Of a stretch of DNA of 38,731 nucleotides, positions 9,856 to 18,586 are shown one piece after another. The position numbers were made by a program, and so were the translations under genes. Under the pieces are notes generated by a model that was not told the DNA's origin, made no database searches, and saw only the letters and a program-made list of their open reading frames with translations. The stretch's first letter is position 1. The number at the start of each line of letters is the position of its first letter. Source of the DNA: Lentisphaerota bacterium (GTDB taxonomy: Bacteria; Verrucomicrobiota; Kiritimatiellia; UBA8416; JAUUYL01); NCBI GenBank assembly GCA_030590485.1, contig JAUUYL010000017.1, positions 1 through 38,731 of the forward strand. Direction: 5' to 3'.

Positions 9856-9894
9856 ATCAGGCCGCTGCTCAATAAACATTGAGTGGCGGCTGAT
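9856..9894 (+). promoter_or_regulatory. gap-pgk intercistronic hairpin
   Basis: In the 58-base gap-pgk spacer, CTCAAT pairs with ATTGAG around an AAAC loop; after a TG/TG internal mismatch, GCCGC pairs with GCGGC, and the stem extends a few pairs beyond a bulged G. No T-tract follows and pgk has its own GGAGAG ribosome site at 9898-9903. A role in RNA processing or 3'-end protection of the gap message is possible. Confidence 0.5.
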
Positions 9895-9911
9895 TATGGA
9901 GAGATGGTTTC

Positions 9912-11135
9912 ATGGAAAAAAAAACTGTTCACGATCTTGATTTGAACGGTAAGCGCGTGCTTATGCGTGTTGATTTCAACGTGCCGCTGGACGGCGTCAC
10001 GGTCAGTGATGATACGCGTATAAGAGCGGCGATGCCCACTATTCAATATGTGCTTGGACAGGGCGCATCGCTTGTCCTGATGAGCCATTGCGGAAGGCCG
10101 AAGGGTGAAACGAAGCCTGAATTCAGTCTCAAACCGGCTGCAGACCGTTTGTCTGAGCTCTTGGGTAAAGATGTGGCGTTTGCTCCTGATTGCGTAGGTG
10201 ATGAGGTTAAGGCTATGGCCGAAGTGCTCACGCCTGGTGATGTGCTTCTGCTTGAGAACCTTCGGTTTCATCCTGAAGAAGAAGGCAAGAATGTTGAGCT
10301 GGACGCGCAGAAAGAGTTTGCGCGTCAGTTGTCTGAGCTTGGTGATGTTTATGTTGACGATGCATTTGGAACGGCTCATCGTGCGCATGCATCCATGGCT
10401 GTCGTGACTGAGTTCTTTGAGGAATGTGCAGCAGGTTTGCTTCTTGAGAAAGAGATAGAGTATCTTGGCAACGCTGTTGCCAGTCCCGAAAAGCCGTTTG
10501 TCGCCATTATTGGCGGTGCAAAGATAAGTGGTAAAATAGACGTTCTTATGTCTCTTGCTGACAAGGTTGATTCGATTATTGTTGGTGGCGGTATGGTTTA
10601 TACTTTTTATAAGGCCATGGGGACGCCGATTGGCAATTCGCTGCTGGAAGAAGACAAGGTCGATCTGGCCAGAGAGACGATGGCGAAGCTGGAGGAGAAG
10701 GGTGTTAAGCTTCTTCTTCCCACGGATCACGTATTAGCAATGCTTCCAGAAGGCATTTCGCTTCCCGGTGGGTTCACGTCAGATATACCTGTGAAAACAT
10801 CAGTAGATATTGATGATGGTTGGACGGCTCTTGATATCGGTCCTGAATCCACTGCCGCATTTTGTGAGGAAGTCAGAAAAGCGAAAACTGTTGTTTGGAA
10901 TGGTCCGATGGGTTTTTTCGAGATTCCTGCTTTTGCCGAAGGTACAATGTCAGTTGTTAAGGCGCTTGCTGAGACGGATTGTGTAAGCGTCATCGGCGGA
11001 GGTGATAGTGTGAGTGCTGTGAACAAGAGTGGGTTGGCTGATCAGATGACCCATATCAGTACTGGCGGCGGGGCTAGCCTTGAATTTCTTGAGGGTAAGG
11101 AATTGCCCGGTATTGTAGCGTTGAGTGATAAATAG
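9912..11135 (+). CDS. pgk: Phosphoglycerate kinase
   Basis: A monomeric 407-residue kinase that makes ATP and 3-phosphoglycerate from 1,3-bisphosphoglycerate. It begins with the substrate-binding signature RVDFNVPLD (19-27) and includes [18 protein letters not shown], the hinge motif [23 protein letters not shown] and the nucleotide-binding end [10 protein letters not shown]...[18 protein letters not shown]. The length is normal. It lies 58 bases after gap, separated by an intercistronic hairpin, and is followed by a second hairpin. A long open frame on the opposite strand (9894-10730) is a shadow. Confidence 0.97.
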   Translation: MEKKTVHDLDLNGKRVLMRVDFNVPLDGVTVSDDTRIRAAMPTIQYVLGQGASLVLMSHCGRPKGETKPEFSLKPAADRLSELLGKDVAFAPDCVGDEVKAMAEVLTPGDVLLLENLRFHPEEEGKNVELDAQKEFARQLSELGDVYVDDAFGTAHRAHASMAVVTEFFEECAAGLLLEKEIEYLGNAVASPEKPFVAIIGGAKISGKIDVLMSLADKVDSIIVGGGMVYTFYKAMGTPIGNSLLEEDKVDLARETMAKLEEKGVKLLLPTDHVLAMLPEGISLPGGFTSDIPVKTSVDIDDGWTALDIGPESTAAFCEEVRKAKTVVWNGPMGFFEIPAFAEGTMSVVKALAETDCVSVIGGGDSVSAVNKSGLADQMTHISTGGGASLEFLEGKELPGIVALSDK

Positions 11136-11140
11136 AGACC

Positions 11141-11162
11141 ACCCGAAAAGGTGTTTTCGGGT
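11141..11162 (+). terminator. Hairpin after pgk without a T-tract
   Basis: ACCCGAAAA (11141-11149) pairs perfectly with TTTTCGGGT (11154-11162) around GGTG, 5 bases after the pgk stop. The lack of a following T-run suggests partial termination or 3'-end stabilisation. A GGTTAATGGTTAA repeat follows directly. Confidence 0.5.
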
Positions 11163-11262
11163 AGAATGGTTAATGGTTAAGAAGAGCGAATCTATACTGG
11201 ATTATTGTGCATGCAAGCATGATGTTTGTTTTAAATTGTAGTATATCAGGTGAGTAGGAGAT

Positions 11263-12024
11263 ATGAAGAAACTGAGAAAAAAGATAATTGCTGGTAATTG
11301 GAAGATGAACAAGACGACTGCTGATGCCGCTTCGCTGGCAGAGGGTCTTAAGTTAGAGTTGGGTGATTGCCTGGATGTGGATATTGTGTTGTGCCCTCCT
11401 TTTACAGCACTTAGTGCCGTGAGCGGTATTATTGATGACTGTCATATGAAGCTTGGCGCGCAGGATATGCATTGGGAATCTGAAGGTGCTTATACTGGCG
11501 AAATTTCCTCCGGCATGTTGAGAGATCTGTATTGTAATTATGTAATACTTGGGCATAGCGAACGGCGCGCGTATTTTGGCGAAACAAACGAAACGGTGAA
11601 CAAGAAAGTCAAAGCGGCCATTGCTGCAACACTGATACCGATTGTTTGTGTGGGCGAGACTTTGGAGCAACGTGAATCGGGTACCACAGAAGCCGTTGTG
11701 CGTGATCAAGTCGAGAACAGCCTTGCTGGGCTTGATGATGATCTTGCTAAGATTGTTGTTGCTTACGAGCCAGTGTGGGCTATTGGAACTGGTCTGACTG
11801 CTACGCCGGATCAGGCTCAAGATGTACATGCGTTCATCCGGAAGCTTTTAGCCGAGATTGGTGGTTCTGATATTGCAGATGGTGTAAGAATTCAGTATGG
11901 TGGCAGCATGAAGCCGGCTAATGCGGCTGAACTGCTTGAAAAGCAGGATATTGACGGAGGATTGATTGGGGGCGCGGCTCTCGATGTTAGATCCTTTGCC
12001 GAAATAGTCAAAGCAGCAATGTAG
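11263..12024 (+). CDS. tpiA: Triosephosphate isomerase
   Basis: A 253-residue TIM-barrel enzyme interconverting dihydroxyacetone phosphate and glyceraldehyde 3-phosphate. The catalytic residues are visible: Lys14 in AGNWKMNKT, His98 in ILGHSERR and Glu169 in VVAYEPVWAIGTG. The phosphate-gripper region IQYGGSMKPANAAEL and GGLIGGAAL are intact. The ribosome site is GTAGGAG just ahead of the ATG. A 127-base spacer with a hairpin and a short repeat separates it from pgk, so it may have its own promoter. secG starts 10 bases after it. Confidence 0.97.
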   Translation: MKKLRKKIIAGNWKMNKTTADAASLAEGLKLELGDCLDVDIVLCPPFTALSAVSGIIDDCHMKLGAQDMHWESEGAYTGEISSGMLRDLYCNYVILGHSERRAYFGETNETVNKKVKAAIAATLIPIVCVGETLEQRESGTTEAVVRDQVENSLAGLDDDLAKIVVAYEPVWAIGTGLTATPDQAQDVHAFIRKLLAEIGGSDIADGVRIQYGGSMKPANAAELLEKQDIDGGLIGGAALDVRSFAEIVKAAM

Positions 12025-12034
12025 AGGTGTTAAA

Positions 12035-12436
12035 ATGTCAGGTATAGCGATATTAAAAGGGTTTTTGATGGTTGTAGAGGTGTTGAGCGCATTTCTTCTC
12101 ATAATTATTATTCTTATGCAGAAATCCAAGAGCCAGGGTATGGGCCTGGCATTTGGCGGTGCTATGGGTGAGTCCTTGTTTGGCGCGCAGATGGGTAATG
12201 TGCTTACCAAGGCAACTGTAGTATTGGCTATTGTATTTATGGTTAATACGACAATTTTGGCTATGCTTGGTCCAATAGGCGGCGAGCCCAAGACTATTGC
12301 CGATACGATATCCGACGTTCCTGGTTCGGCTCCGATGGATCAGCCGATGCAGTCTCAGGTGCCGATGTCTCCACCTGTTGAGGGTACGACACCAGCAATT
12401 CCGACGGTTCCGATAGTGCCTGCACCTGTGGAATAA
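12035..12436 (+). CDS. secG: Preprotein translocase subunit SecG
   Basis: A 133-residue membrane protein with two transmembrane helices (about 9-29 and 63-81) flanking the conserved cytoplasmic loop LMQKSKSQGMGLAFGGAMGESLFG. SecG assists SecYE-mediated protein export. The tail after the second helix (residues 85-133) is rich in Pro, Met and Val and is longer than in E. coli, as in many non-proteobacterial SecG proteins. The tpiA-secG pairing is widely conserved in bacteria. Its TAA overlaps the next start by one base (TAATG). Confidence 0.92.
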   Translation: MSGIAILKGFLMVVEVLSAFLLIIIILMQKSKSQGMGLAFGGAMGESLFGAQMGNVLTKATVVLAIVFMVNTTILAMLGPIGGEPKTIADTISDVPGSAPMDQPMQSQVPMSPPVEGTTPAIPTVPIVPAPVE

Positions 12437-14316
12437 TGAAAAGAAATAATAATGCTTTTGCGAGCCCCACTACCGTGGGGCTTTTTTCTCTTTTGAGCAT
12501 GGTGTTATTTTGTCTTTCTGGCTGCGGGCACAACGATGGCTCGGTGATGGCTGAAAACGAGATGGTGTATTCTGGCGTAACCACCCGTATACGAGGGTTT
12601 GATCCCGTTAAGGCTGGTGATGTCTCATCCGCCATGGCTATTAGCAAAATATACGAAGGACTCGTTCAGTATTCCTATCTCGAAAGACCATACAAGGTTA
12701 TCCCGAATCTTGCCGAATCAATGCCCGACATATCCGAGGATGGTCTTGTTTACACGTTTAAGATTCGTAATGGTTTGTTTTTTCAGGATGACCCCTGTTT
12801 TGGGAAATCCAATGGGAAGGGACGAGAGCTTACGGCTGAGGACTTCGTCTATTCGATCAAGCGTGTGGCGGATGTCAAGAATCAGTCGACAGGTTATTGG
12901 GTTTATAACAATCGTATAGTTGGTTTGGATGACTTTCGCGATAAATCAAAAGATCCTGAGTCTACTGATTATGATTCAATTGTTGAAGGGCTGACAGCGT
13001 TGGATCGATATACTCTTCAGATCAGGCTTGTTGCGCCTTACCCTCAATTGCTCTGGGTGTTGACAATGCATTATGGCTACGCGGTGCCTCGTGAAGCAGT
13101 GAGTCATTATGGCGGAGAGTTCCTGAATAATCCAGTTGGAACGGGACCATTTGTACTCGAAGACTGGGTGAGAAATTACTGTGTTAAGTTTGTGAGAAAT
13201 CCTAAATGGAGTGAATCGGGAAGAATAGAGCTCTATCCTTCGGTGGGTGAGGAAAAGGACAGAGCGAGTGGACTTCTTGATGATGCGGGGAAAGCTGTTC
13301 CGATTATTGACAGGATAGTCCAATACGTTATTTCCGATCCCTCAACGCAATGGTTGAAATTTGTTACTGGCGGTTTGGAGTCGTCGGCGATTTCGAGAGA
13401 CAACTGGGATGCTGTTATTTCCCCTGGAGGCGGATTAACTGAGAGTCTGAAGAAGAGGGGGATAAGGCTCAACAAACAGCCTTCGCTGAATGTCTTTTAT
13501 GTGGGTTTTAATATGAATGATCCGGTTGTAGGTATGTCTGAGAATAAGGCCAAGGATCTGGGGCACAAAAAACTCAGGCAAGCACTGACATGTGCGTTTA
13601 ACAGTGAAACGTGGATTAAATTCTGGAATGGTCGGATAATTCGGGCGAAAGGACCAATCCCTCCCGGTGTAGCGGGTTTTAAAGATGAACCAGCGCAGTA
13701 TCCCTATGATTTGGATAAGGCCACAAAGCTGTTGGCGGAAGCCGGGTATCCCGATGGTGTAAGTGCTGAGACCGGCAAGCGATTGAGGTTGACGGTTGAG
13801 CTTGGCAGTGCTGACCCGCAAACCAGAGAGGCAATAGACTTGATGTCTTCGTTCTTTAGAGAGATAGGAGTCTTGCTGGAGGCCAGTTATAATAATTGGC
13901 CGACTTTCCTGCAGAAGATGGAGCGTCGCCAATGTCAGCTTTACCGACTCGGCTGGATTGCAGATTATCCGGATGCAGAAAATTTCTTACAGCTTTTTTA
14001 TGGGCCGAACAGCTCGCCCGGCCCTAATCACAGTAATTATGAGAGTCCTGAGATCGATAAGTTGTACGAAATGATTCGCACAATGAATGACACACACGAA
14101 CGGACAGCAATATACAGGAAGATGGCTGACATCGTGGAGGAAGATGCTCCGTGGATATTTACGGACCACCCTATGTCTTTCGGTCTTCATCATTCCTGGG
14201 TGAAGAATTATAAGCATCATGATTTTCCGTATGGAATGACCAAATACCGTAAGCTTGATCTCGTGATGCGTGAGGAATGGCAAAGGAATTACGGAAAAAA
14301 GCATTGGCGGGAGTAG
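12436..14316 (+). CDS. Peptide ABC transporter substrate-binding lipoprotein (SBP_bac_5)
   Basis: A 626-residue extracytoplasmic solute-binding protein of the OppA/DppA family. Residues 1-30 form a lipoprotein signal ending in the lipobox LSGC (Cys30). Family motifs include YEGLVQYSY, PNLAESMPDISEDGLVYTF, LTAEDFVYSIKR, NPVGTGPF and KLRQALTCAFN. It would deliver oligopeptides or a similar ligand to the two downstream permeases. The start overlaps the secG stop by one base and has no clear ribosome site, suggesting translational coupling. An intrinsic-terminator hairpin lies within its signal-peptide codons. Later in-frame starts would lose the charged N-region. Confidence 0.87.
   Translation: MKRNNNAFASPTTVGLFSLLSMVLFCLSGCGHNDGSVMAENEMVYSGVTTRIRGFDPVKAGDVSSAMAISKIYEGLVQYSYLERPYKVIPNLAESMPDISEDGLVYTFKIRNGLFFQDDPCFGKSNGKGRELTAEDFVYSIKRVADVKNQSTGYWVYNNRIVGLDDFRDKSKDPESTDYDSIVEGLTALDRYTLQIRLVAPYPQLLWVLTMHYGYAVPREAVSHYGGEFLNNPVGTGPFVLEDWVRNYCVKFVRNPKWSESGRIELYPSVGEEKDRASGLLDDAGKAVPIIDRIVQYVISDPSTQWLKFVTGGLESSAISRDNWDAVISPGGGLTESLKKRGIRLNKQPSLNVFYVGFNMNDPVVGMSENKAKDLGHKKLRQALTCAFNSETWIKFWNGRIIRAKGPIPPGVAGFKDEPAQYPYDLDKATKLLAEAGYPDGVSAETGKRLRLTVELGSADPQTREAIDLMSSFFREIGVLLEASYNNWPTFLQKMERRQCQLYRLGWIADYPDAENFLQLFYGPNSSPGPNHSNYESPEIDKLYEMIRTMNDTHERTAIYRKMADIVEEDAPWIFTDHPMSFGLHHSWVKNYKHHDFPYGMTKYRKLDLVMREEWQRNYGKKHWRE
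12463..12487 (+). terminator. Rho-independent terminator inside the binding-protein signal sequence
   Basis: AGCCCCAC (12463-12470) pairs perfectly with GTGGGGCT (12475-12482) around a TACC loop and runs straight into TTTTT, then CTCTTTT. This is a textbook intrinsic terminator placed 27 bases into the open frame of the binding protein and 27 bases after the secG stop. It probably limits read-through from the gap-pgk-tpiA-secG operon into the transporter genes. Its codons encode residues 10-17 of the signal peptide. Confidence 0.75.
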
Positions 14317-14324
14317 AGCTTGAG

Positions 14325-15671
14325 ATGAGGCAAATGTTAAAGTATGTAATACGCAGGGTGTTGTACATGGTGCCAACGGTGTTTGGCGTCATTCTGATTA
14401 CCTTTGCCCTCTTTAATATGGCGGGTGGTGATCCGGCTCTCATGCGGCTCGGCAAGCAGGCGGCTGCCGATACCATGGAAGCGTATGATGTTCAGCGCGG
14501 ATTGAATAAGCCGCTGTTTGCGGGAATGTGGGGTAGGACTCGTGCTTATGAGGCAACAGATTTCTCAGTTAATGCTGGCAGTTGGTCAAAGTTGGAGGGC
14601 GTAGAATACGCAGGACGGGCTAAAGGTTATATAGTTCTTTCCAAAACAGGAGAATATGAGGCAGACAGGCGTTTACCGCTTAATCCGGGTGAAGATTACC
14701 AGTGGGTTGTCAAATGTCGTTTGAGTAATCAGGGGAACGCCAGGTTTCTTGTTAAAGAGGGCGACACCGAGTTGGCGTCAGTGCAAATTCCTGAATCAAG
14801 ATCGTTTAGAACTTTACGGATTCCTTTTGTGGCAGGTGCAAGCGAGGCTTCATTGCGGAGTTTGATTGTGATTAAGGCGGGATCCTTAGATGTGACGGAT
14901 ATCAAAATTCAGAGGCGGGTAAGGCATATATTCGATTCGCAGTTTGTATTCTATATAAGCCAGATTCTGCGATTCGATTTCGGAGTTTCGGATGAGACCA
15001 ATCAGAGGGTCTCAAAGATGATCAAGGATGGGATATTGCCGTCGCTCGCTTTGACGGCACCAATGTTTCTTGTGGGTCTTATTACGGCTATAGTGGTGTC
15101 CTTGATCTGCGCTTATATGAGGAATACCTTTTTGGATCGTTTCTTTGTCGTGTTCTCCATTCTGCTGATGAGTATTAATTATCTGGTGTGGATTATTCTG
15201 GGGCAGTATCTATTCGCTTATAGGCTGCACTGGTTCCCTATATGGGGTTTTGAATCGATGCGCTTTCTTGTTCTCCCCGCCATCATAGGCGTGATTAGTG
15301 GTCTTGGGTCAAACATAAGATTTTACAGAACAGTTATTCTCGATGAAATGTACTGTGATTACGTGAGAACAGCTCTTGCCAAGGGTGTGAGTAAGCCAAG
15401 TTTGCTGTTTAAGCATGTTCTTAAGAACGCCATGATTCCAATTTTAACAAGTGTTGTGATAGCGATACCGTTCCTTTATACGGGCAGTCTTTTGCTTGAA
15501 ACATTCTTTGGCATACCTGGCTTGGGGAGTATGAGTATAAACGCTATTAACAGTTCCGATTTTGATGTTATTCGTGCCGTGGTTTTTGTGGGTGCAATGA
15601 TCTATGTGGTTGCCAATCTTCTCACAGATATATGTTATGCGGCAGTTGATCCAAGGGTGAAACTGAAATGA
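14325..15671 (+). CDS. ABC transporter permease, OppB/DppB type, with inserted domain
   Basis: The 448-residue protein starts like OppB (MLKYVIRRVLYMVPTVFGV, first helix about 7-31) and ends with five more helices, including the EAA-type loop (DYVRTALAKGVSKPSLLFKHVLKNAMIPILT) and the C-terminal DPRVKLK. The normal family length is about 310. The excess is one block, residues about 66-203, placed after RGLNKPLF and before QFVFYISQILRFDFG; these flanks are adjacent in ordinary OppB. The block (GEYEADRRLPLNPGEDYQW..., FRTLRIPFVAG) looks like a beta-sandwich, carbohydrate-binding-like domain. I chose the ATG at 14325, 8 bases after the preceding stop; 14334 is also possible. Confidence 0.85.
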   Translation: MRQMLKYVIRRVLYMVPTVFGVILITFALFNMAGGDPALMRLGKQAAADTMEAYDVQRGLNKPLFAGMWGRTRAYEATDFSVNAGSWSKLEGVEYAGRAKGYIVLSKTGEYEADRRLPLNPGEDYQWVVKCRLSNQGNARFLVKEGDTELASVQIPESRSFRTLRIPFVAGASEASLRSLIVIKAGSLDVTDIKIQRRVRHIFDSQFVFYISQILRFDFGVSDETNQRVSKMIKDGILPSLALTAPMFLVGLITAIVVSLICAYMRNTFLDRFFVVFSILLMSINYLVWIILGQYLFAYRLHWFPIWGFESMRFLVLPAIIGVISGLGSNIRFYRTVILDEMYCDYVRTALAKGVSKPSLLFKHVLKNAMIPILTSVVIAIPFLYTGSLLLETFFGIPGLGSMSINAINSSDFDVIRAVVFVGAMIYVVANLLTDICYAAVDPRVKLK

Positions 15672-16648
15672 GTATTGAGGACAATAAGAAAAAGCATGGC
15701 AAGACGCTGTATGCTGATGCGTGGTCGAGTATTCGCAGAGATAAGCTGTCTATGGCGAGTCTTGTCGTGATTGTGTTTTTTATGCTGACCGCTTTGTATG
15801 GCACTTGCATTTACTGGCGCTATAACATCATCGATGCGGAGAGTCCTCAGATGCTGAAGCCTTTAAAAGTGGTGGTTGAAAAGGTTCTTATGGCCGACCG
15901 GGTGAAAGGGCAGGTTGCGCCTTATCAGAGACAGGATCTTGACAACAGGTATATGTCTCCTTCGGTATCTCATGTAATGGGTACTGATAGTCTTGGCCGG
16001 GATGTGTTTCAGAGATTGGTTCAAGGCTCCAGGATTGCATTTCAGGTTGGTGTTATCACGTCTCTTATCGCAATACCCATAGCGGTTCTACTGGGCTGTA
16101 TAGCCGGGTATTTTGGAGGATGGGTTGATGATGTGATTGTATGGTTGTATTCGACCTTCGCCTGTATGCCGACTTTGCTCTTTATAATTTCTATTTCTAT
16201 GGTTATTGGCAAGGGTTTGACGGGGGTCTACATAGGGATAGGTTTCACAACCTGGGTTCATTTATGCAGGCTTATTCGTGGTGAGGTCATGAAGAGAAAG
16301 GATCAGACCTACGTGCGGGCTGCTCAGGTATTAGGGTATAGCCATGCAAGGATTATCTTTCGACATATACTCCCGAATATCATGCACATTATAATTATTA
16401 ACTTCTCGCTCAGGTTCCCGTCTGCTATACAAACAGAAGTGATACTGAGTTTCCTGGGGATTGGAGCTCAGTCAGAACCATCTTGGGGTTTGATGATTAA
16501 CAGTGCCCGGTTCAGGTTGTGGTATGGGGTCTGGTGGGAGCTGACGTTTACCACACTGGCAATATTGGCAATTGTCCTGGCGTTCAACCTTCTTGGTGAC
16601 GCGTTAAGGGATGCGTTGGATCCTCGGTTGAGAGAGGTCGAAAGATGA
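15668..16648 (+). CDS. ABC transporter permease, OppC/DppC type
   Basis: A 326-residue partner permease. The family signature GTDSLGRDVFQRLVQGSRIAF is present, followed by the membrane helices and the EAA loop (YVRAAQVLGYSHARIIFRHILPNI). The C-terminus GDALRDALDPRLRE is typical. The first helix spans about residues 31-50. The segment between it and the GTDS motif (about 52-97) is somewhat longer than usual. It overlaps the upstream permease by ATGA and the downstream dxs by ATGA, so the three are translationally coupled. No ATPase (OppD/OppF) gene is present in the window, so the energising subunits must be encoded elsewhere. Confidence 0.9.
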   Translation: MSIEDNKKKHGKTLYADAWSSIRRDKLSMASLVVIVFFMLTALYGTCIYWRYNIIDAESPQMLKPLKVVVEKVLMADRVKGQVAPYQRQDLDNRYMSPSVSHVMGTDSLGRDVFQRLVQGSRIAFQVGVITSLIAIPIAVLLGCIAGYFGGWVDDVIVWLYSTFACMPTLLFIISISMVIGKGLTGVYIGIGFTTWVHLCRLIRGEVMKRKDQTYVRAAQVLGYSHARIIFRHILPNIMHIIIINFSLRFPSAIQTEVILSFLGIGAQSEPSWGLMINSARFRLWYGVWWELTFTTLAILAIVLAFNLLGDALRDALDPRLREVER

Positions 16649-18522
16649 GCAAGATTTTGGATAGAGTGAATGTTCCTGCTGATTTGAAGGATTTGAATGT
16701 TCATGAGATGGAAGACCTCGCGGCCGATATCAGGGAGCTGATAATCGAGACTGTCAGCAAGACAGGAGGGCATCTGGGCGCGAACCTTGGTGTCGTTGAA
16801 CTCACGATAGCACTTCTTAAGGTGTTTAGTCCTCCGGATGATAAGATTGTATGGGACGTCGGCCATCAAAGCTACGCATATAAGATTCTGACAGGCAGGA
16901 AAGACAGGTTCAGCACATTGCGTCAGTCGGGAGGTCTGTCCGGATTTCCGAAGATGGCAGAAAGTGAGTATGACGCATTTGGGGCAGGGCATGCAGGGAC
17001 AGCGCTTTCGGCCGGGATGGGTATGGCGTATTCCCGTGATATGCGGGGTGGGAATGAAGACATTGTGGTTGTTACGGGTGATGCCTCGGTCAGCTGTGGA
17101 ATATCTCTTGAGGCATTGAATAATCTGGCGTCAGCTACTAATCGTATGATTGTGATCATGAACGATAATGAGATGGCGATTTCGAAGAATGTCGGATCAA
17201 TCTCCGGTTATCTTGGACATTTGCTGGCCAACCCGCGTTATAACAGATGGAAGAAGGGTGTTGAGACCGCGGCAAAGAAAGCGCACTTGGGCTGGTTTAG
17301 ATCAACTTACTATCGCATGGAAGAATCAATCAAGAGCCTGTTTCTGAATAACGTCATTTTTGAAGAATTTGGACTCCGGTATGTTGGCCCCATTGACGGA
17401 CACAATATTCATGACTTAATTGACGCTTTGACTGTAGCCAAGGAATATGACAAGCCGATTATTCTTCATGTAGCCACTGTGAAGGGGAAGGGGTATGAGT
17501 TTGCGGAAGCCTACCCGGAGAAATGGCATGGAACAGCAGGATTTGATATCAAGACAGGCGATGCGTCTGTAGCTGTATCAGGGAAGGGTTATTCACAGGT
17601 GTTTGGAGATGTGCTGACAAACCTTGCTGCCGGGAATAAGGATATTGTAGCAATCACTGCTGCTATGACCGGCGGAACAGGATTGACCGGGTTTGCAGAA
17701 ACCCATTCTCGCCGTTTCTTTGATGTCGGCATGTCTGAAGAACATGCAGTGGTATTTGCCGCAGGTTTGGCTGCCGATGGCATGTCTCCGGTTATTGCGA
17801 TTTATTCAACATTTATTCAGAGATCGGTTGATTGCATAATTCATGATATTTGTCTGCAGAAACTGCCGGTTGTTATATGCCTCGATAGGGCTGGCATAGT
17901 AGGTGATGACGGACCGACACATCACGGAGTATTTGACATAGCGTTGTTGCGGCCGGTGCCGGGATTGATAATCATGCAGCCGAGAGATGAGGCTCAGTTT
18001 GCCAATATGATCGATACGGCAATCAAACTGAAGAAGCCGGTTGTGATTCGCTATCCACGAGGTGCAGGGCCAGGTTTGGAGGTTCCCGAGATACTAAGCG
18101 AAATCCCTGTTGGGAAAGCAGAGATAATCCGGCAGTCAGCGACTTGCGGCGACAATGGCGCGGTTGTTTTCTGGGCACTTGGAGATATGATTCCTTTGGC
18201 AGAAAAGGCCGCGGATATTCTGGAGGCAGACGGGGTGAGCTGTTCGATTGTGGATCCTCGTTTTATCAAGCCGTTTGACCGTGAGCTGCTTAAAGAGACC
18301 TCACGCGGTACAAAGGCAGTGGTGACATTGGAGAACGGGGTCATCTCGGGCGGATTCGGTTCCGGGGTCGAATCATTTCTTGCTTCTGAAGGATATGATG
18401 GAAAGGTCTTGAAATGCGGCTGGCCTGATGAATTTATTCCGCATGGTTCTGCCGATATCCTGCTGGAGAAATATGGGCTTACGGCAAAAGCTGTTGCTGA
18501 GAGAGTGAGAAATGAAACGTGA
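16645..18522 (+). CDS. dxs: 1-deoxy-D-xylulose-5-phosphate synthase
   Basis: A thiamine-diphosphate enzyme of 625 residues making 1-deoxyxylulose 5-phosphate from pyruvate and glyceraldehyde 3-phosphate, the entry step of the MEP isoprenoid pathway. Motifs include SKTGGHLGANLGVVELT, WDVGHQSYAYKILTGR, the TPP/Mg motif GDASVSCGISLEALNN (145-160), DGHNIHDL and DRAGIVGDDGPTHHGVFDIA. The length matches the family. It overlaps the permease gene by 4 bases. The last codons (AAT GAA ACG TGA) match a repeat family seen elsewhere in the window (AAACGTGA), so the extreme C-terminus may be repeat-derived. Confidence 0.95.
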   Translation: MSKILDRVNVPADLKDLNVHEMEDLAADIRELIIETVSKTGGHLGANLGVVELTIALLKVFSPPDDKIVWDVGHQSYAYKILTGRKDRFSTLRQSGGLSGFPKMAESEYDAFGAGHAGTALSAGMGMAYSRDMRGGNEDIVVVTGDASVSCGISLEALNNLASATNRMIVIMNDNEMAISKNVGSISGYLGHLLANPRYNRWKKGVETAAKKAHLGWFRSTYYRMEESIKSLFLNNVIFEEFGLRYVGPIDGHNIHDLIDALTVAKEYDKPIILHVATVKGKGYEFAEAYPEKWHGTAGFDIKTGDASVAVSGKGYSQVFGDVLTNLAAGNKDIVAITAAMTGGTGLTGFAETHSRRFFDVGMSEEHAVVFAAGLAADGMSPVIAIYSTFIQRSVDCIIHDICLQKLPVVICLDRAGIVGDDGPTHHGVFDIALLRPVPGLIIMQPRDEAQFANMIDTAIKLKKPVVIRYPRGAGPGLEVPEILSEIPVGKAEIIRQSATCGDNGAVVFWALGDMIPLAEKAADILEADGVSCSIVDPRFIKPFDRELLKETSRGTKAVVTLENGVISGGFGSGVESFLASEGYDGKVLKCGWPDEFIPHGSADILLEKYGLTAKAVAERVRNET

Positions 18523-18571
18523 TCCGGCGTCGCCTTTGGCTATGCCAAGACAAGAACGTGAAATGTGATGT
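18511..18571. repeat. AAACGTGA repeats flanking a TCCGGCGTCGCC module
   Basis: AATGAAACGTGA (18511-18522) includes the dxs stop codon. It is followed by the 13-mer TCCGGCGTCGCCT (18523-18535), which recurs identically at 37979-37991, then GCTATGCCAAGACAAG, similar to 26119-26134, then GAACGTGAAATGTGATG. The unit fills the dxs-rdgB spacer. Confidence 0.65.
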
Positions 18572-18586
18572 GGCGGAGGAGATGAA

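Noticed and set aside
9894-10730. 278-residue open frame on the minus strand opposite pgk
   Set aside because: It is a shadow of pgk in an antisense frame; it has no recognisable domain and pgk is certain.
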